Source of the DNA: Sphingobacterium sp. lm-10
Lineage (GTDB): Bacteria > Bacteroidota > Bacteroidia > Sphingobacteriales > Sphingobacteriaceae
NCBI RefSeq assembly: GCF_023554555.1
Contig: NZ_JAMJWC010000002.1
Location: 124,001 to 188,000, forward strand
Direction of reading: 5' to 3'
Length of the DNA stretch: 64,000 nt
Notes under the pieces: generated by a model
The model's input: only the letters and a program-made list of their open reading frames with translations
Told to the model about the DNA's origin: nothing
Database searches by the model: none
Shown: positions 25,986 through 34,835 of the stretch, one piece after another
Numbering within the stretch: position 1 is the stretch's first letter
Layout of the letters: every line of letters begins with the position of its first letter
Made by a program: the position numbers and the translations under genes

Positions 25986-27251
25986 ATGCCTGAATCGATC
26001 GATCATAAAACTGTTTTTTCCCTACTCGAGGTTTCCCGAAGTATTCAGAAGACTATTAGCGATCGCTACCAAAGCTTGTATTGGGTAAAGGCCGAAATGA
26101 ATAAACTAAATCATTACGCTCATTCAGGCCATTGCTTCCCGGAGTTAGTAGAGAAGAAAGACGGTAAAGTCGTGGCCGAGACACGTTCCATCTTATGGAA
26201 AGCAGATTATACCCGAATCAATCAACAATTTATAGAGTTATTGCAGGAGCCACTACGCGATGGCATTACCATCTTGTTTCAAGCGGGCATTTCCTATGAC
26301 CCACTCTATGGCCTTAGCCTGCGTATAGTAGATATTGACCCGGCCTTCGTATTAGGCGAGTTGGAGAAAGAAAAGAAAGAAAGCTTACGGCGTTTGCAAG
26401 CAGAAGGCGTATTTCAGCTCAATAAGCAATTACGACTGGCCAGACTACCTAAACGACTGGCTATCATATCGGTAGAAACAAGCAAAGGCTTGTCGGATTT
26501 TAATAAAATTATCACACAGAATCCTTGGGGTTACCGATTGGAAATGACCTTATTCCCTGCATTATTGCAGGGCGATAGATCGATTCCATCTATCATTGGA
26601 CAGCTGGCCAACATTGCAGAACGGGCAGATGCCTATGATGCGGTGGCCATTATTCGTGGCGGAGGTGGCGAGGTGGGTCTTTCGAGCTATAATAACTATC
26701 AACTGGCCAAAGCGATTTGCATTTTTCCGCTGCCGGTGCTTACCGGGATCGGGCATTCTACCAATGAAACGGTTTCCGAATTAGTTTCTTATAAAAATGC
26801 CATTACCCCTAGTGAGCTTGCCGACTTCCTGCTACAGCGATTTCACGACTTTGCAATCCCACTTGACCGCTTGCTTGAGCGCATGATAGATAGTGGGCAG
26901 CGCCGTTTTGATCACGAAAAACAAGCACTTAAACAAATTTCCCAGGCGCTAAGCTGGCAGAGTCAGCAGCGTTTACAGAAACACCTTCTGCTATTACAAG
27001 ATGTCACACAAAGACTAGATCGTTCGAGCAGACAAGCAATCCGGGTACAACATACGGCTTTGCAACACTTGAGCCAATTGATCCAACTATCTGATCCGAA
27101 GCACTTGCTACGTCGTGGCTTCAGCATCACCCGAATCAATGGCAAAGCCATACAGAGCACCGAAGCTTTACACGTGGGCGATGTGATCCAGACAGAAGTG
27201 CTGGACGGGCATTTCACGAGTACCATAAAAGAAATTAAGCATGGAAAATAA
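25986..27251 (+). CDS. xseA: Exodeoxyribonuclease VII large subunit
   Basis: 421 residues from ATG 25986 (MPESIDHKTVFSLLEV). Earlier in-frame starts (ATG 25974, TTG 25950) fall in or before the promoter box. N-terminal OB-fold (about 10-100), the family core with RLPKRLAIISVETSKGLSDF and AIIRGGGGEVGLSSYNNYQLAKAI, GIGHSTNETVSELVSYKNAITPSELADFL, and a C-terminal helical/coiled region. With XseB it degrades single-stranded DNA in mismatch and recombination repair. xseB overlaps the end by 11 bp, and uvrA follows, giving a DNA-repair cluster. Confidence 0.94.
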   Translation: MPESIDHKTVFSLLEVSRSIQKTISDRYQSLYWVKAEMNKLNHYAHSGHCFPELVEKKDGKVVAETRSILWKADYTRINQQFIELLQEPLRDGITILFQAGISYDPLYGLSLRIVDIDPAFVLGELEKEKKESLRRLQAEGVFQLNKQLRLARLPKRLAIISVETSKGLSDFNKIITQNPWGYRLEMTLFPALLQGDRSIPSIIGQLANIAERADAYDAVAIIRGGGGEVGLSSYNNYQLAKAICIFPLPVLTGIGHSTNETVSELVSYKNAITPSELADFLLQRFHDFAIPLDRLLERMIDSGQRRFDHEKQALKQISQALSWQSQQRLQKHLLLLQDVTQRLDRSSRQAIRVQHTALQHLSQLIQLSDPKHLLRRGFSITRINGKAIQSTEALHVGDVIQTEVLDGHFTSTIKEIKHGK

Positions 27252-27462
27252 ATATACCTACGAAGATGCCTTTGCAGAATTGCAACAGATTGTGTCGGAT
27301 ATGGAGTCGGGCGACATAGATATAGATCGCCTCTCTGAAAAGATTAAGCGTGCTTCCGAACTTCTTGTTATTTGCAAAGCGAAACTCACTAGTACCGAGG
27401 CAGAAGTACAGCAACTGCTCGCTAAATTGGCCGATGATTCCGCAGAAAGCAGCGATGCCTGA
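27241..27462 (+). CDS. xseB: Exodeoxyribonuclease VII small subunit
   Basis: 73 residues, helical and acidic, with the family pattern TYEDAFAELQQIVSDMESGDIDIDRLSEKIKRASELLVICKAKL. It overlaps xseA by 11 bp, consistent with coupled translation and the fixed partnership of the two subunits; several XseB bind one XseA. Confidence 0.93.
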   Translation: MENKYTYEDAFAELQQIVSDMESGDIDIDRLSEKIKRASELLVICKAKLTSTEAEVQQLLAKLADDSAESSDA

Positions 27463-27488
27463 CTAGCGGATATTACTTAGTTTTTGTG

Positions 27489-27496
27489 TAATTTTG
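27489..27496 (+). promoter_or_regulatory. -7 box immediately before uvrA
   Basis: TAATTTTG (TAnnTTTG) ends 6 nt before ATG 27503. No TTG at the -33 distance. Confidence 0.4.
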
Positions 27497-27502
27497 CGAT
27501 CT

Positions 27503-30307
27503 ATGCAAAAGAAGTCTACGCACGACGCGCAATCACACATATTAATAAAGGGAGCCCGAGTCAATAACTTAAAAAATATTGATGTCGATATTCCCAAAAA
27601 TAAGCTGGTCGTCATTACCGGAATGTCTGGCTCTGGCAAATCTTCCTTAGCTTTTGATACGTTGTACGCTGACGGGCAAAGGCGTTATGTAGAAAGCCTT
27701 TCCTCCTACGCCAGACAATTTATGGGGAGGATGAATAAGCCGGAGGTAGACTATATAAAAGGCATTGCGCCAGCGATAGCCATCGAGCAAAAAGTAATCA
27801 CCAGCAATCCACGATCCACGGTAGGCACTTCGACAGAAATCTACGACTACCTGAAGTTATTATTTGCCCGTATCGGACGAACTTTCTCTCCGGTGTCTGG
27901 GCAGGAAGTGACAAAAGATTCGGTTACATCCATTGTTTCTGATCTTACCAGTCGCCCCAATGATAGCACCTTCACTATTTTCTGTCCGCTGATTCCTTTA
28001 AACGGTAGGAAGTTGAAAGAAGAACTATCTGTGTTATTGCAAAAAGGTTTTGTACGCGTCTATTACAAAGAGGAAATGCGTAAGATAGAAACTTTACTGG
28101 AAGATAGTAGTATACGCAATGCTGCTTTTGGAGCGCAAGATGTTGAAATTGTCATCGACCGGATTCGCTGGGACGGCGAAGAAGATACGGTGAACAGGAT
28201 GGCAGATTCGATACAAACCGCTTTTTTTGAAGGAAAAGGCTATTGTATCGTAGATATCGATGGTACACGCCAAACCTATTCCGACAAATTCGAACTGGAT
28301 GGTATTACTTTTGAAGAGCCTTCTCCCAACTTCTTTAGCTTCAATAATCCATACGGCGCCTGCAAGCGTTGTGAGGGTTATGGTAAGGTGATTGGCATAG
28401 ATCCAGATCTGGTCGTGCCAGACAAAAGTAAATCGGTATACGATGGTGCTATCGCGCCATGGCGCGGTGAAAAGATGAGTGTATGGCTAGATGCTCTAGT
28501 GAAAACGGCTTTAAAGTTCGACTTCCCTATCCATCGCTCTTACAGCGACTTGACGAAAGCACAACGTGATGTGCTTTGGACCGGAAATAAATATTTCCGT
28601 GGCCTGAATGACTTCTTTAAAGAGTTGGAAGAACAAACCTACAAAATTCAATATCGTGTTATGCTGTCTCGCTATCGCGGAAAGACGGATTGCCCAGAAT
28701 GCCATGGCTCACGCCTCCGTAAGGACGCAACCTATGTGAAAATCGCCGACAAGTCCATTACGGATATTGTCCTATTACCTATTGATGAAGCGTTGCGCTT
28801 CTTCGAGCAGCTTTCCCTATCGGAGCAAGAGCAAAAGATAGCTAAACGCCTGCTGGAAGAGATCAGCAACCGCATCCAATTTTTATGTGATGTTGGCTTG
28901 CGCTACTTAACGTTGAATAGATTGAGTAATAGCTTGTCCGGAGGGGAATCTCAGCGTATCAACCTAGCAACATCACTAGGAAGTTCTCTGGTAGGCTCCA
29001 TCTATGTGCTGGACGAGCCAAGCATTGGCTTGCACCCTCGTGATACCCAACGGCTGATCAGCGTTTTGAAGTCGCTGCGCGACGTAGGCAATACGGTGAT
29101 TGTAGTAGAACATGAGCAAGAAATGATGGAAGCGGCCGATTACCTGATTGATATTGGTCCAGAAGCCGGAATAAATGGTGGAGAATTGGTATTTGCCGGA
29201 AATTACGAAGAAATTCTACGCGACAAGACAAGCTTGACTGGACAATATCTTAGCGGAAACGTAACGATTCCTGTGCCCGCCTCAAGGCGTAAATGGAATG
29301 ACTCGATCCGCATCCTGGGTGCACGAGAAAATAATCTGCAAGGGATTGATGTAGAGTTTCCATTAAATGTATTTACGGTGGTAACGGGTGTATCTGGGTC
29401 TGGAAAAACCTCCTTGGTGAAACGAATCCTCTACCCTGCCCTACAAAAAAAATTAGGAAATTATACTGGAGATCAGACGGGCTTATTTGATGGAATTGAG
29501 GGCGACACCGAACGCATCGAGCAAGTGGAGATGGTAGATCAAAATCCAATAGGCCGATCATCGCGCTCTAACCCGGTTACTTATGTAAAAGCATGGGACG
29601 AGGTTCGTGCTTTATACGCTGGCCTTCCGGCAGCTAAAGCTGCGGGATTAAAGCCGGCGGCTTTCTCCTTCAACGTAGAAGGTGGTCGTTGTGATGTCTG
29701 CCAGGGAGATGGGGAGGTAAAGATTGAGATGCAATTTATTGCCGATATTGTCTTGCCATGTGAGGCTTGCGGAGGAAAACGCTTTAAGCAACATGTGCTG
29801 GATGTACGCTACCAAGAAAAGGACGTATCTGAGGTGTTGGATCTTAGTGTAGATGAAGCACTGGTATTTTTTGTTGATCAACCCAAAGTGATCGCCAAAT
29901 TGCAACCGTTACAAGATGTGGGCTTGGGTTATGTGAAACTGGGTCAGTCTTCCAGCACGCTCTCTGGTGGAGAGGCACAACGGATTAAGCTAGCATCCTT
30001 TCTTATCAAAGGCAATAATAGCAAGAAAACCTTATTTATCTTCGATGAGCCTACCACAGGCCTGCACTTTCATGATATCCAAAAACTGCTCAAGTCTTTC
30101 GATGCATTGATCGCATTGGGCAATAGTATTTTAGTGATTGAGCACAATATGGACATGATCAAATCTGCTGACTGGGTTATAGACATTGGTCCGGAAGGTG
30201 GGCAGCTAGGTGGCGAACTTGTTTTTACCGGCACACCCGAACAACTGATTAGCTGCAAGAAATCGCACACAGGACAGTTTCTACGGGATCATTTGCCGAA
30301 GGCGTAA
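27503..30307 (+). CDS. uvrA: Excinuclease ABC subunit A
   Basis: 934 residues from ATG 27503. Two ABC ATPase halves: Walker A GMSGSGKS (40-47) and GVSGSGKTS (about 629-637), each with an LSGGE signature ([20 protein letters not shown]) and Walker B ([20 protein letters not shown]). The signature II/zinc module of the second half is complete ([10 protein letters not shown] ... CEACGG, about 731-755). The first zinc finger is not: CKRC is present at 287-290, but the preceding CPxC pair seen in E. coli UvrA is replaced by FELDG. It recognises bulky DNA damage with UvrB. Lies just after xseAB. Confidence 0.95.
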   Translation: MQKKSTHDAQSHILIKGARVNNLKNIDVDIPKNKLVVITGMSGSGKSSLAFDTLYADGQRRYVESLSSYARQFMGRMNKPEVDYIKGIAPAIAIEQKVITSNPRSTVGTSTEIYDYLKLLFARIGRTFSPVSGQEVTKDSVTSIVSDLTSRPNDSTFTIFCPLIPLNGRKLKEELSVLLQKGFVRVYYKEEMRKIETLLEDSSIRNAAFGAQDVEIVIDRIRWDGEEDTVNRMADSIQTAFFEGKGYCIVDIDGTRQTYSDKFELDGITFEEPSPNFFSFNNPYGACKRCEGYGKVIGIDPDLVVPDKSKSVYDGAIAPWRGEKMSVWLDALVKTALKFDFPIHRSYSDLTKAQRDVLWTGNKYFRGLNDFFKELEEQTYKIQYRVMLSRYRGKTDCPECHGSRLRKDATYVKIADKSITDIVLLPIDEALRFFEQLSLSEQEQKIAKRLLEEISNRIQFLCDVGLRYLTLNRLSNSLSGGESQRINLATSLGSSLVGSIYVLDEPSIGLHPRDTQRLISVLKSLRDVGNTVIVVEHEQEMMEAADYLIDIGPEAGINGGELVFAGNYEEILRDKTSLTGQYLSGNVTIPVPASRRKWNDSIRILGARENNLQGIDVEFPLNVFTVVTGVSGSGKTSLVKRILYPALQKKLGNYTGDQTGLFDGIEGDTERIEQVEMVDQNPIGRSSRSNPVTYVKAWDEVRALYAGLPAAKAAGLKPAAFSFNVEGGRCDVCQGDGEVKIEMQFIADIVLPCEACGGKRFKQHVLDVRYQEKDVSEVLDLSVDEALVFFVDQPKVIAKLQPLQDVGLGYVKLGQSSSTLSGGEAQRIKLASFLIKGNNSKKTLFIFDEPTTGLHFHDIQKLLKSFDALIALGNSILVIEHNMDMIKSADWVIDIGPEGGQLGGELVFTGTPEQLISCKKSHTGQFLRDHLPKA

Positions 30308-30340
30308 GCGGGAAACATAACACAAACGGATATTTTTTCG

Positions 30341-30348
30341 TAATTTTG
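30341..30348 (+). promoter_or_regulatory. -7 box for the rrf2 gene
   Basis: TAATTTTG (TAnnTTTG) ends 27 nt before ATG 30376. Confidence 0.45.
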
Positions 30349-30375
30349 GTCATACTATAGATTATCTGTGCTGCT

Positions 30376-30822
30376 ATGCTATCGAAGAAAACAAAATACG
30401 CTATTAAGGCACTCATGCTTTTGGGAAGAAATTATGGAAAAGATCCAATGCAAATCGTCAAGATCGCAGATGAGGAGCGTATTCCTAAAAAATTCCTAGA
30501 GCAGATCTTGCTGGAGATGCGTAATGCCGGTATGTTGTATTCGAAAAAAGGCGCTGGCGGCGGCTACAGCTTAAATAAAGCTCCAGAAGATATTTACTTA
30601 TCCCAGGTCATGCGTCTTATTGATGGACCTATTGCCTTGCTCCCCTGCGTTAGTCTTAACTTTTATCGCTCCTGCGACGAATGTATGGAAGAGCGCGTAT
30701 GTGGTATTCGCGATACATTTACCGATGTACGTAATGCCATGTTACAGATTTTGAACGATACGAGCATTGCTGCGCTGATCAATAAAGAAAAAGAATTAGA
30801 CCTCCACGTTCCAGAAGAATAG
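30376..30822 (+). CDS. Rrf2-family transcriptional regulator
   Basis: 148 residues. Rrf2 winged helix at the N-terminus (LSKKTKYAIKALMLLG, IPKKFLEQILLEMRNAGML, KKGAGGGYSL). Four cysteines, C91, C100, C103 and C109, lie in the region where IscR/NsrR hold an iron-sulfur cluster, so redox or Fe-S sensing is likely; the spacing C-x8-C-x2-C-x5-C is not identical to IscR. The target is unknown; cysteine or iron-sulfur metabolism genes are typical. No Isc/Suf genes are adjacent. Convergent with murF, 33 bp apart. Confidence 0.9.
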   Translation: MLSKKTKYAIKALMLLGRNYGKDPMQIVKIADEERIPKKFLEQILLEMRNAGMLYSKKGAGGGYSLNKAPEDIYLSQVMRLIDGPIALLPCVSLNFYRSCDECMEERVCGIRDTFTDVRNAMLQILNDTSIAALINKEKELDLHVPEE

Positions 30823-30855
30823 GGTTCTCAAAATGCTCGGAGCGACATCAAGCGC

Positions 30856-32169
30856 CTAAAGCGTCTCCATCAACTTTTCAAAAGCCATTCCTCTTGAACC
30901 TTTCAACAAGATAAAGCATCCTGTTAGTTGCTTTTCTTTCAAAAACTCCGCGGCTTCATCCGTTGTAGCGAAGAAATGGTCTTGACCATTGTCCTGCTGA
31001 TAAAAGGCTCTTCCTACAAAAATCCGCAAATCTGCTGGGATTGTTTCGGCTTGGCGGATCACCGTACGATGCTCGCTAGCACTTTCCTCCCCCATTTCAA
31101 ACATATCGCCCAGAATAACTACTTTTTTATCGGCAGATACGATTTCCATATTGGTCAATGCGGCCGCCATACTGCTTGCATTTGCATTGTAAAAATCTGC
31201 AATAACCGTATTACGCGTAGTCTTACTTACCTGAGAGCGATTATTCTGTGGTGTGTATTTTTCTATTCCTTTCTTGATTTGATCCGCAGAAAGACCTAGG
31301 CTAAGCCCAATGGCGACAGCCGCAAGGATATTCTCTGTGTTATAAGAGCCCGTTAAATGAGTCGATACGGGTTGGTAAGGGCCTCGGTTTACATTCCACT
31401 CGATCTGTAGATAAGGGTCTGCTTTCACTAATTTTCCACTTACGTCATAATCCTCAGAAGCGCCATAACGTATGATCTGGCTGAACTGCTTGCCGTTGGC
31501 CATTCCAACCAGGTGCGTATTATCGGCCTGAATAAATAAGACCGCCTGATGATCCGCCAGATACGTATACAGCTCTCCTTTGGCAGTCTTAACTCCTTCA
31601 AAAGAGCCAAAACCTTCCAAATGCGCCTTACCCACGTTCGTGATTAATCCCATGGTAGGCTGTGCTAAGCTGGAAAGTAAAGCAATTTCTCCCACATGAT
31701 TAGCTCCCATCTCGATGATCGCGATTTCGATATCAGTGCCTATGCTCAAAAGTGTCAGTGGCACGCCTATATGATTATTTAAGTTACCCTTGGTAGCCAA
31801 TACCTGATACTTTTCGGTCAGCACTGCGTGGATAAGCTCTTTTGTAGTCGTCTTACCATTGGTGCCGGTGATCCCAATAACTGGAATGTTTAGTTGCTGT
31901 CGGTGATGCTTTGACAGCAACTGCAGGGTCGTGAGCACATCTTCTACTAGGATATAGTCTGTTTCATTCTCCTGATAAGCTGCTTCATCAATAACGACAT
32001 ATTTTGCTCCACTGGCCAAAGCCTGCTTGGCAAACGCGTTGCCGTTGAAGTTTTCGCCTTTCAATGCGAAGAAAATCGAATCTTGGCTGATCTGCCGCGT
32101 ATCGGTACTTACTTGCGGGAATTGCTTATAGCGTTGGTAGAGTTGTTCGATCTGCATGAGTCGGTTCAT
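30856..32169 (-). CDS. murF: UDP-N-acetylmuramoyl-tripeptide:D-alanyl-D-alanine ligase
   Basis: 437 residues from ATG 32169. Mur ligase motifs: N-terminal substrate domain with STDTRQI and FFALKGENFNGNAFA, the ATP loop GITGTNGKTTTK (99-110), EMGANHVGEI, and DFYNANASSMAAAL, ending with a C-terminal domain (VILGDMFEMGE). It adds D-Ala-D-Ala to the peptidoglycan precursor. It stands apart from the usual mur cluster, as in many Bacteroidota. A TTG start at 32178 would lie inside the -7 box; ATG 32157 is also possible. Confidence 0.94.
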   Translation of the reverse strand: MNRLMQIEQLYQRYKQFPQVSTDTRQISQDSIFFALKGENFNGNAFAKQALASGAKYVVIDEAAYQENETDYILVEDVLTTLQLLSKHHRQQLNIPVIGITGTNGKTTTKELIHAVLTEKYQVLATKGNLNNHIGVPLTLLSIGTDIEIAIIEMGANHVGEIALLSSLAQPTMGLITNVGKAHLEGFGSFEGVKTAKGELYTYLADHQAVLFIQADNTHLVGMANGKQFSQIIRYGASEDYDVSGKLVKADPYLQIEWNVNRGPYQPVSTHLTGSYNTENILAAVAIGLSLGLSADQIKKGIEKYTPQNNRSQVSKTTRNTVIADFYNANASSMAAALTNMEIVSADKKVVILGDMFEMGEESASEHRTVIRQAETIPADLRIFVGRAFYQQDNGQDHFFATTDEAAEFLKEKQLTGCFILLKGSRGMAFEKLMETL

Positions 32170-32175
32170 TTCCAA

Positions 32176-32183
32176 CAAAAATA
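32176..32183 (-). promoter_or_regulatory. -7 box immediately before murF
   Basis: Minus strand TATTTTTG (TAnnTTTG) ends 6 nt before ATG 32169, in the 33-bp gap after ctlX, giving murF its own promoter. Confidence 0.42.
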
Positions 32184-32202
32184 AATAAAAAACCGATGTG
32201 AT

Positions 32203-33126
32203 CTATGTGTGGAAAATCTCTGCGATCATACATCGCGCACTTCCGCCTCCATATTTCTCAATAGTATACAATGGCGTCTGCACCAACTCTCCGTGAGTAG
32301 CCAATTTTTTCTTCTGCTCATCGGTGAAATGCTTATACGCTTGTTCACTCATCACGATAAGCGGGTCGCCGTCCGTTTTTGTACGTAACTCTAAAATATT
32401 GCCGCAGAAATGGTTCATTTGCTCTTCGCTAATGGTAATGATCTCTCGCCCGCTATCCTTTAGTGCCTGTTGCACCACCTTGCGTTGTGCTTCGTCTGTT
32501 ATAGAATCTATGCAAATTACTGCAAAGGTTGTCCCCAATGACATCATGACGTTGGTATGGTAAATAGGCAAAGAGTCACCATCTACTTGTTGAAATGCTT
32601 CAAATACCACCGCCTGGTAATGAAGGTCTTCACAAAATCGTTGCACCAAAATTGGATTTGCGCGTGGCGATAACGAGCAGTATACGGTGGCATTGATGCG
32701 ATCTAAAATCAATACTCCAGTGCTTTCCAAATATTGGTGCTGGTCTTCGTAGATCGAATAGTCTATTATTTGATCGTAGGAAAAACCAGCCTTTTGTAGC
32801 GCTCCTAGCACATTGAGGTTTCGTTCAAGCCTGCGGTTTTCCGCATACATCGGATAAAGGACCGCTTTAGTCCCATGAAAGGAAATAACATTATTGGGAA
32901 AGATGCTGTCGGGCGTATCAAATTGTCCGCTGTCTTCCACCACAATTACTTGTACATCTTTGCTTTCCAATAGCTGAGCCATGGTATTAAATTCTGCCAA
33001 AGCCAGCTCCTGCGTATTATTTGCCGTATCTTCTCCTGTCTGAAAAAAATTATTGACCGCCGTGTCCTCATTTTTACGGAATTGGGATGGCCGCACCATT
33101 AAAATTGTGTCTGTAGTCTGTCTCAT
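32203..33126 (-). CDS. ctlX: Citrulline utilisation hydrolase CtlX family (guanidino/ureido hydrolase)
   Basis: 307 residues, amidinotransferase superfamily. Candidate catalytic residues by family pattern: FPNN (76-79), E134, H190 in PIYHTNVMM and nucleophile C299 in GGGSARCMIAEIF. CtlX proteins are proposed to hydrolyse citrulline to ornithine. It starts 2 bp after the stop of an arginine-deiminase/DDAH-like gene, so the pair could convert arginine to citrulline and on to ornithine. The symbol is given from recognisable family style; the substrate is not proven by sequence. Confidence 0.8.
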   Translation of the reverse strand: MRQTTDTILMVRPSQFRKNEDTAVNNFFQTGEDTANNTQELALAEFNTMAQLLESKDVQVIVVEDSGQFDTPDSIFPNNVISFHGTKAVLYPMYAENRRLERNLNVLGALQKAGFSYDQIIDYSIYEDQHQYLESTGVLILDRINATVYCSLSPRANPILVQRFCEDLHYQAVVFEAFQQVDGDSLPIYHTNVMMSLGTTFAVICIDSITDEAQRKVVQQALKDSGREIITISEEQMNHFCGNILELRTKTDGDPLIVMSEQAYKHFTDEQKKKLATHGELVQTPLYTIEKYGGGSARCMIAEIFHT

Positions 33127-33128
33127 AC

Positions 33129-34043
33129 TTAATCGCGATAAAGTGGTAATGTGGAACAGCGAAGCAGGCCCTCTTGCTTACCAATTTCGTGATAAGGAAT
33201 TTCTTCCACATGCAGTCCCTGTTCTCGTAACCAATGGTTTAATCGGGTAAATTGTCTTTCGGACACGACCACCTCAGGAGATATGGAGAATACATTCGAA
33301 AACATCTCATACATTTCCTCTGCCGTGATCTGGAAAAGGTTTTCTATACCAAATAGATCCACCAGATATTGGTATTCTGCTGGATTGCGAAACCCGCCTT
33401 CGTAAACAATAGCTTTATCGTTACCTACTGGCTGAAAGCAGCAATCCAGATGCAGGGCGTTAGCCCGAGCATCGGTCATTGACTTGATCAAATCAAACCC
33501 TTTAACCTTTTTATGAGGAAATAATTCTTGCATAAACAAAATGGCGGCCGCATTGGTACGTGCCGTATTGTATTCGCTGTAATCTGCGCCGGTATATGTT
33601 CCAATCAGAATATGATCGTGCCAAACTAGTACGTCTCCGCCCTCAATGTGTACCTCTTCCGGCGGAAAGACCAGTTTCTGACGGTCTACCTGATTCACGA
33701 TTCCTTGAATAGCTGCCCACTCATCGGCGCGATCAGGCAATATGTTGGCCTTAATAAAAACATCATCTACTACAAATCCTATGTCTCTGGTGAAGATCTG
33801 GTTCATGTTTTCGACACGGTGCGGCCGTAAAACTTCCACACCATGTTTTTCTAGCACATGCTGAAAAGCCTCCAATTCTTTGACCATATCTGCCTCCGCA
33901 GGATAAGTACCCATGCGGATGTGCTCTAATGATTTGGGGTCATAAGCTTCCGATTCTGTTGGCGTCGGACCATTGGAATCTGCTCTACCCAAAATAACGG
34001 CGCGCAATTTATTTGTTTCGTTTCGTACAGAAAGCTTCAGCAT
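33129..34043 (-). CDS. Arginine deiminase / dimethylargininase-like amidinohydrolase
   Basis: 304 residues from ATG 34043 (a TTG two codons upstream is open). Amidinotransferase-superfamily fold with D87 (TRDIGF), EGGD (134-137), H198 in ALHLDCCF and nucleophile C296 in LLRCSTLPL, so the Cys-His-Glu/Asp catalytic set is complete. It should cleave a guanidino substrate such as arginine or methylated arginine; glycine amidinotransferase-like chemistry is less likely. Upstream TAGTTTTTG is a -7-like box with one extra spacer base, ending 3 nt before the ATG. Confidence 0.82.
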   Translation of the reverse strand: MLKLSVRNETNKLRAVILGRADSNGPTPTESEAYDPKSLEHIRMGTYPAEADMVKELEAFQHVLEKHGVEVLRPHRVENMNQIFTRDIGFVVDDVFIKANILPDRADEWAAIQGIVNQVDRQKLVFPPEEVHIEGGDVLVWHDHILIGTYTGADYSEYNTARTNAAAILFMQELFPHKKVKGFDLIKSMTDARANALHLDCCFQPVGNDKAIVYEGGFRNPAEYQYLVDLFGIENLFQITAEEMYEMFSNVFSISPEVVVSERQFTRLNHWLREQGLHVEEIPYHEIGKQEGLLRCSTLPLYRD

Positions 34044-34158
34044 AGACAAAAACTAGATTACATTATGCTATAAATTTAAGCAATAATTTTGAGCCTAGCA
34101 GTAGCACATTTCTTTCCATGTCGTTTTATAAATACCTAATCATTAATTATTTTAAACT

Positions 34159-34590
34159 ATGACAAAAAATCCGCTTATTTTGCTTGTATTATGCAGCATC
34201 CTGATCCTGTCGTGTTCCAAAGGCGATTGGCTTCGTGACCCTGAAGGCTTAGAAGCAGAGATTGTTCTAATTGGTGGTTCGTGCGGAGGTGTTAAAGTTG
34301 TAAAGATTGATCGCAGATTTACCCGTAAGTCAGTACCGCAAAATTCATGTGTACCTCAGCAAGCAGAGACAAGGCGAGAGACTGATGCAGCTGTCTTCAA
34401 AGAACTAACCCGTTTTGTCGAGATCTTGGATCTGCACCGTAATCCTATTGAAGAATGTTGGCGATGTGTCGATGGAGCAGACTATATGATTACCTTAAGA
34501 AATGGATCAAATCGTATTGAGCATACTATTGCTCTAAACACAGACAATAAAGGGCGACAAGAATTTATTACGTTTCTCAATTCTCTGTAA
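34159..34590 (+). CDS. Small predicted lipoprotein
   Basis: 143 residues. Lipoprotein signal peptide with C19 (LILSC). The mature part contains four more cysteines (in GGSCGG, QNSCVPQ and ECWRCV), suggesting disulfides or metal binding in the envelope. I do not recognise the family. It stands alone, divergent from the amidinohydrolase gene and 245 bp upstream of gcvP. Confidence 0.6.
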   Translation: MTKNPLILLVLCSILILSCSKGDWLRDPEGLEAEIVLIGGSCGGVKVVKIDRRFTRKSVPQNSCVPQQAETRRETDAAVFKELTRFVEILDLHRNPIEECWRCVDGADYMITLRNGSNRIEHTIALNTDNKGRQEFITFLNSL

Positions 34591-34739
34591 ATTTTTTGAG
34601 ATTGATTCTTGCTTTTGAAAAAACGTCGTCGATCTCATGCAAATGATGTTGCAACAGCGTTTTACCTATGCCATGTGTACATCATTTCACTTGCTACAAT
34701 AAATGAGTCGCTACGCTCTTTTTTAGCCGATAAAAATCG

Positions 34740-34747
34740 TAATTTTG
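34740..34747 (+). promoter_or_regulatory. Candidate -7 box for gcvP
   Basis: TAATTTTG (TAnnTTTG), 88 nt before ATG 34836. I looked for a glycine riboswitch in the leader and saw no convincing one. Confidence 0.38.
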
Positions 34748-34835
34748 CCCCTTCAAAGGTTCAGGAATTAGCATCGCGCCACGAGCTGGTAAAATAGATG
34801 CTAGAACAATGCAAATGAAAAAGTTAAGGGCAACA

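Noticed and set aside
34591..34835. Possible glycine riboswitch before gcvP
   Set aside because: I could not find the paired aptamer core or an associated terminator; only a -7 box is evident.
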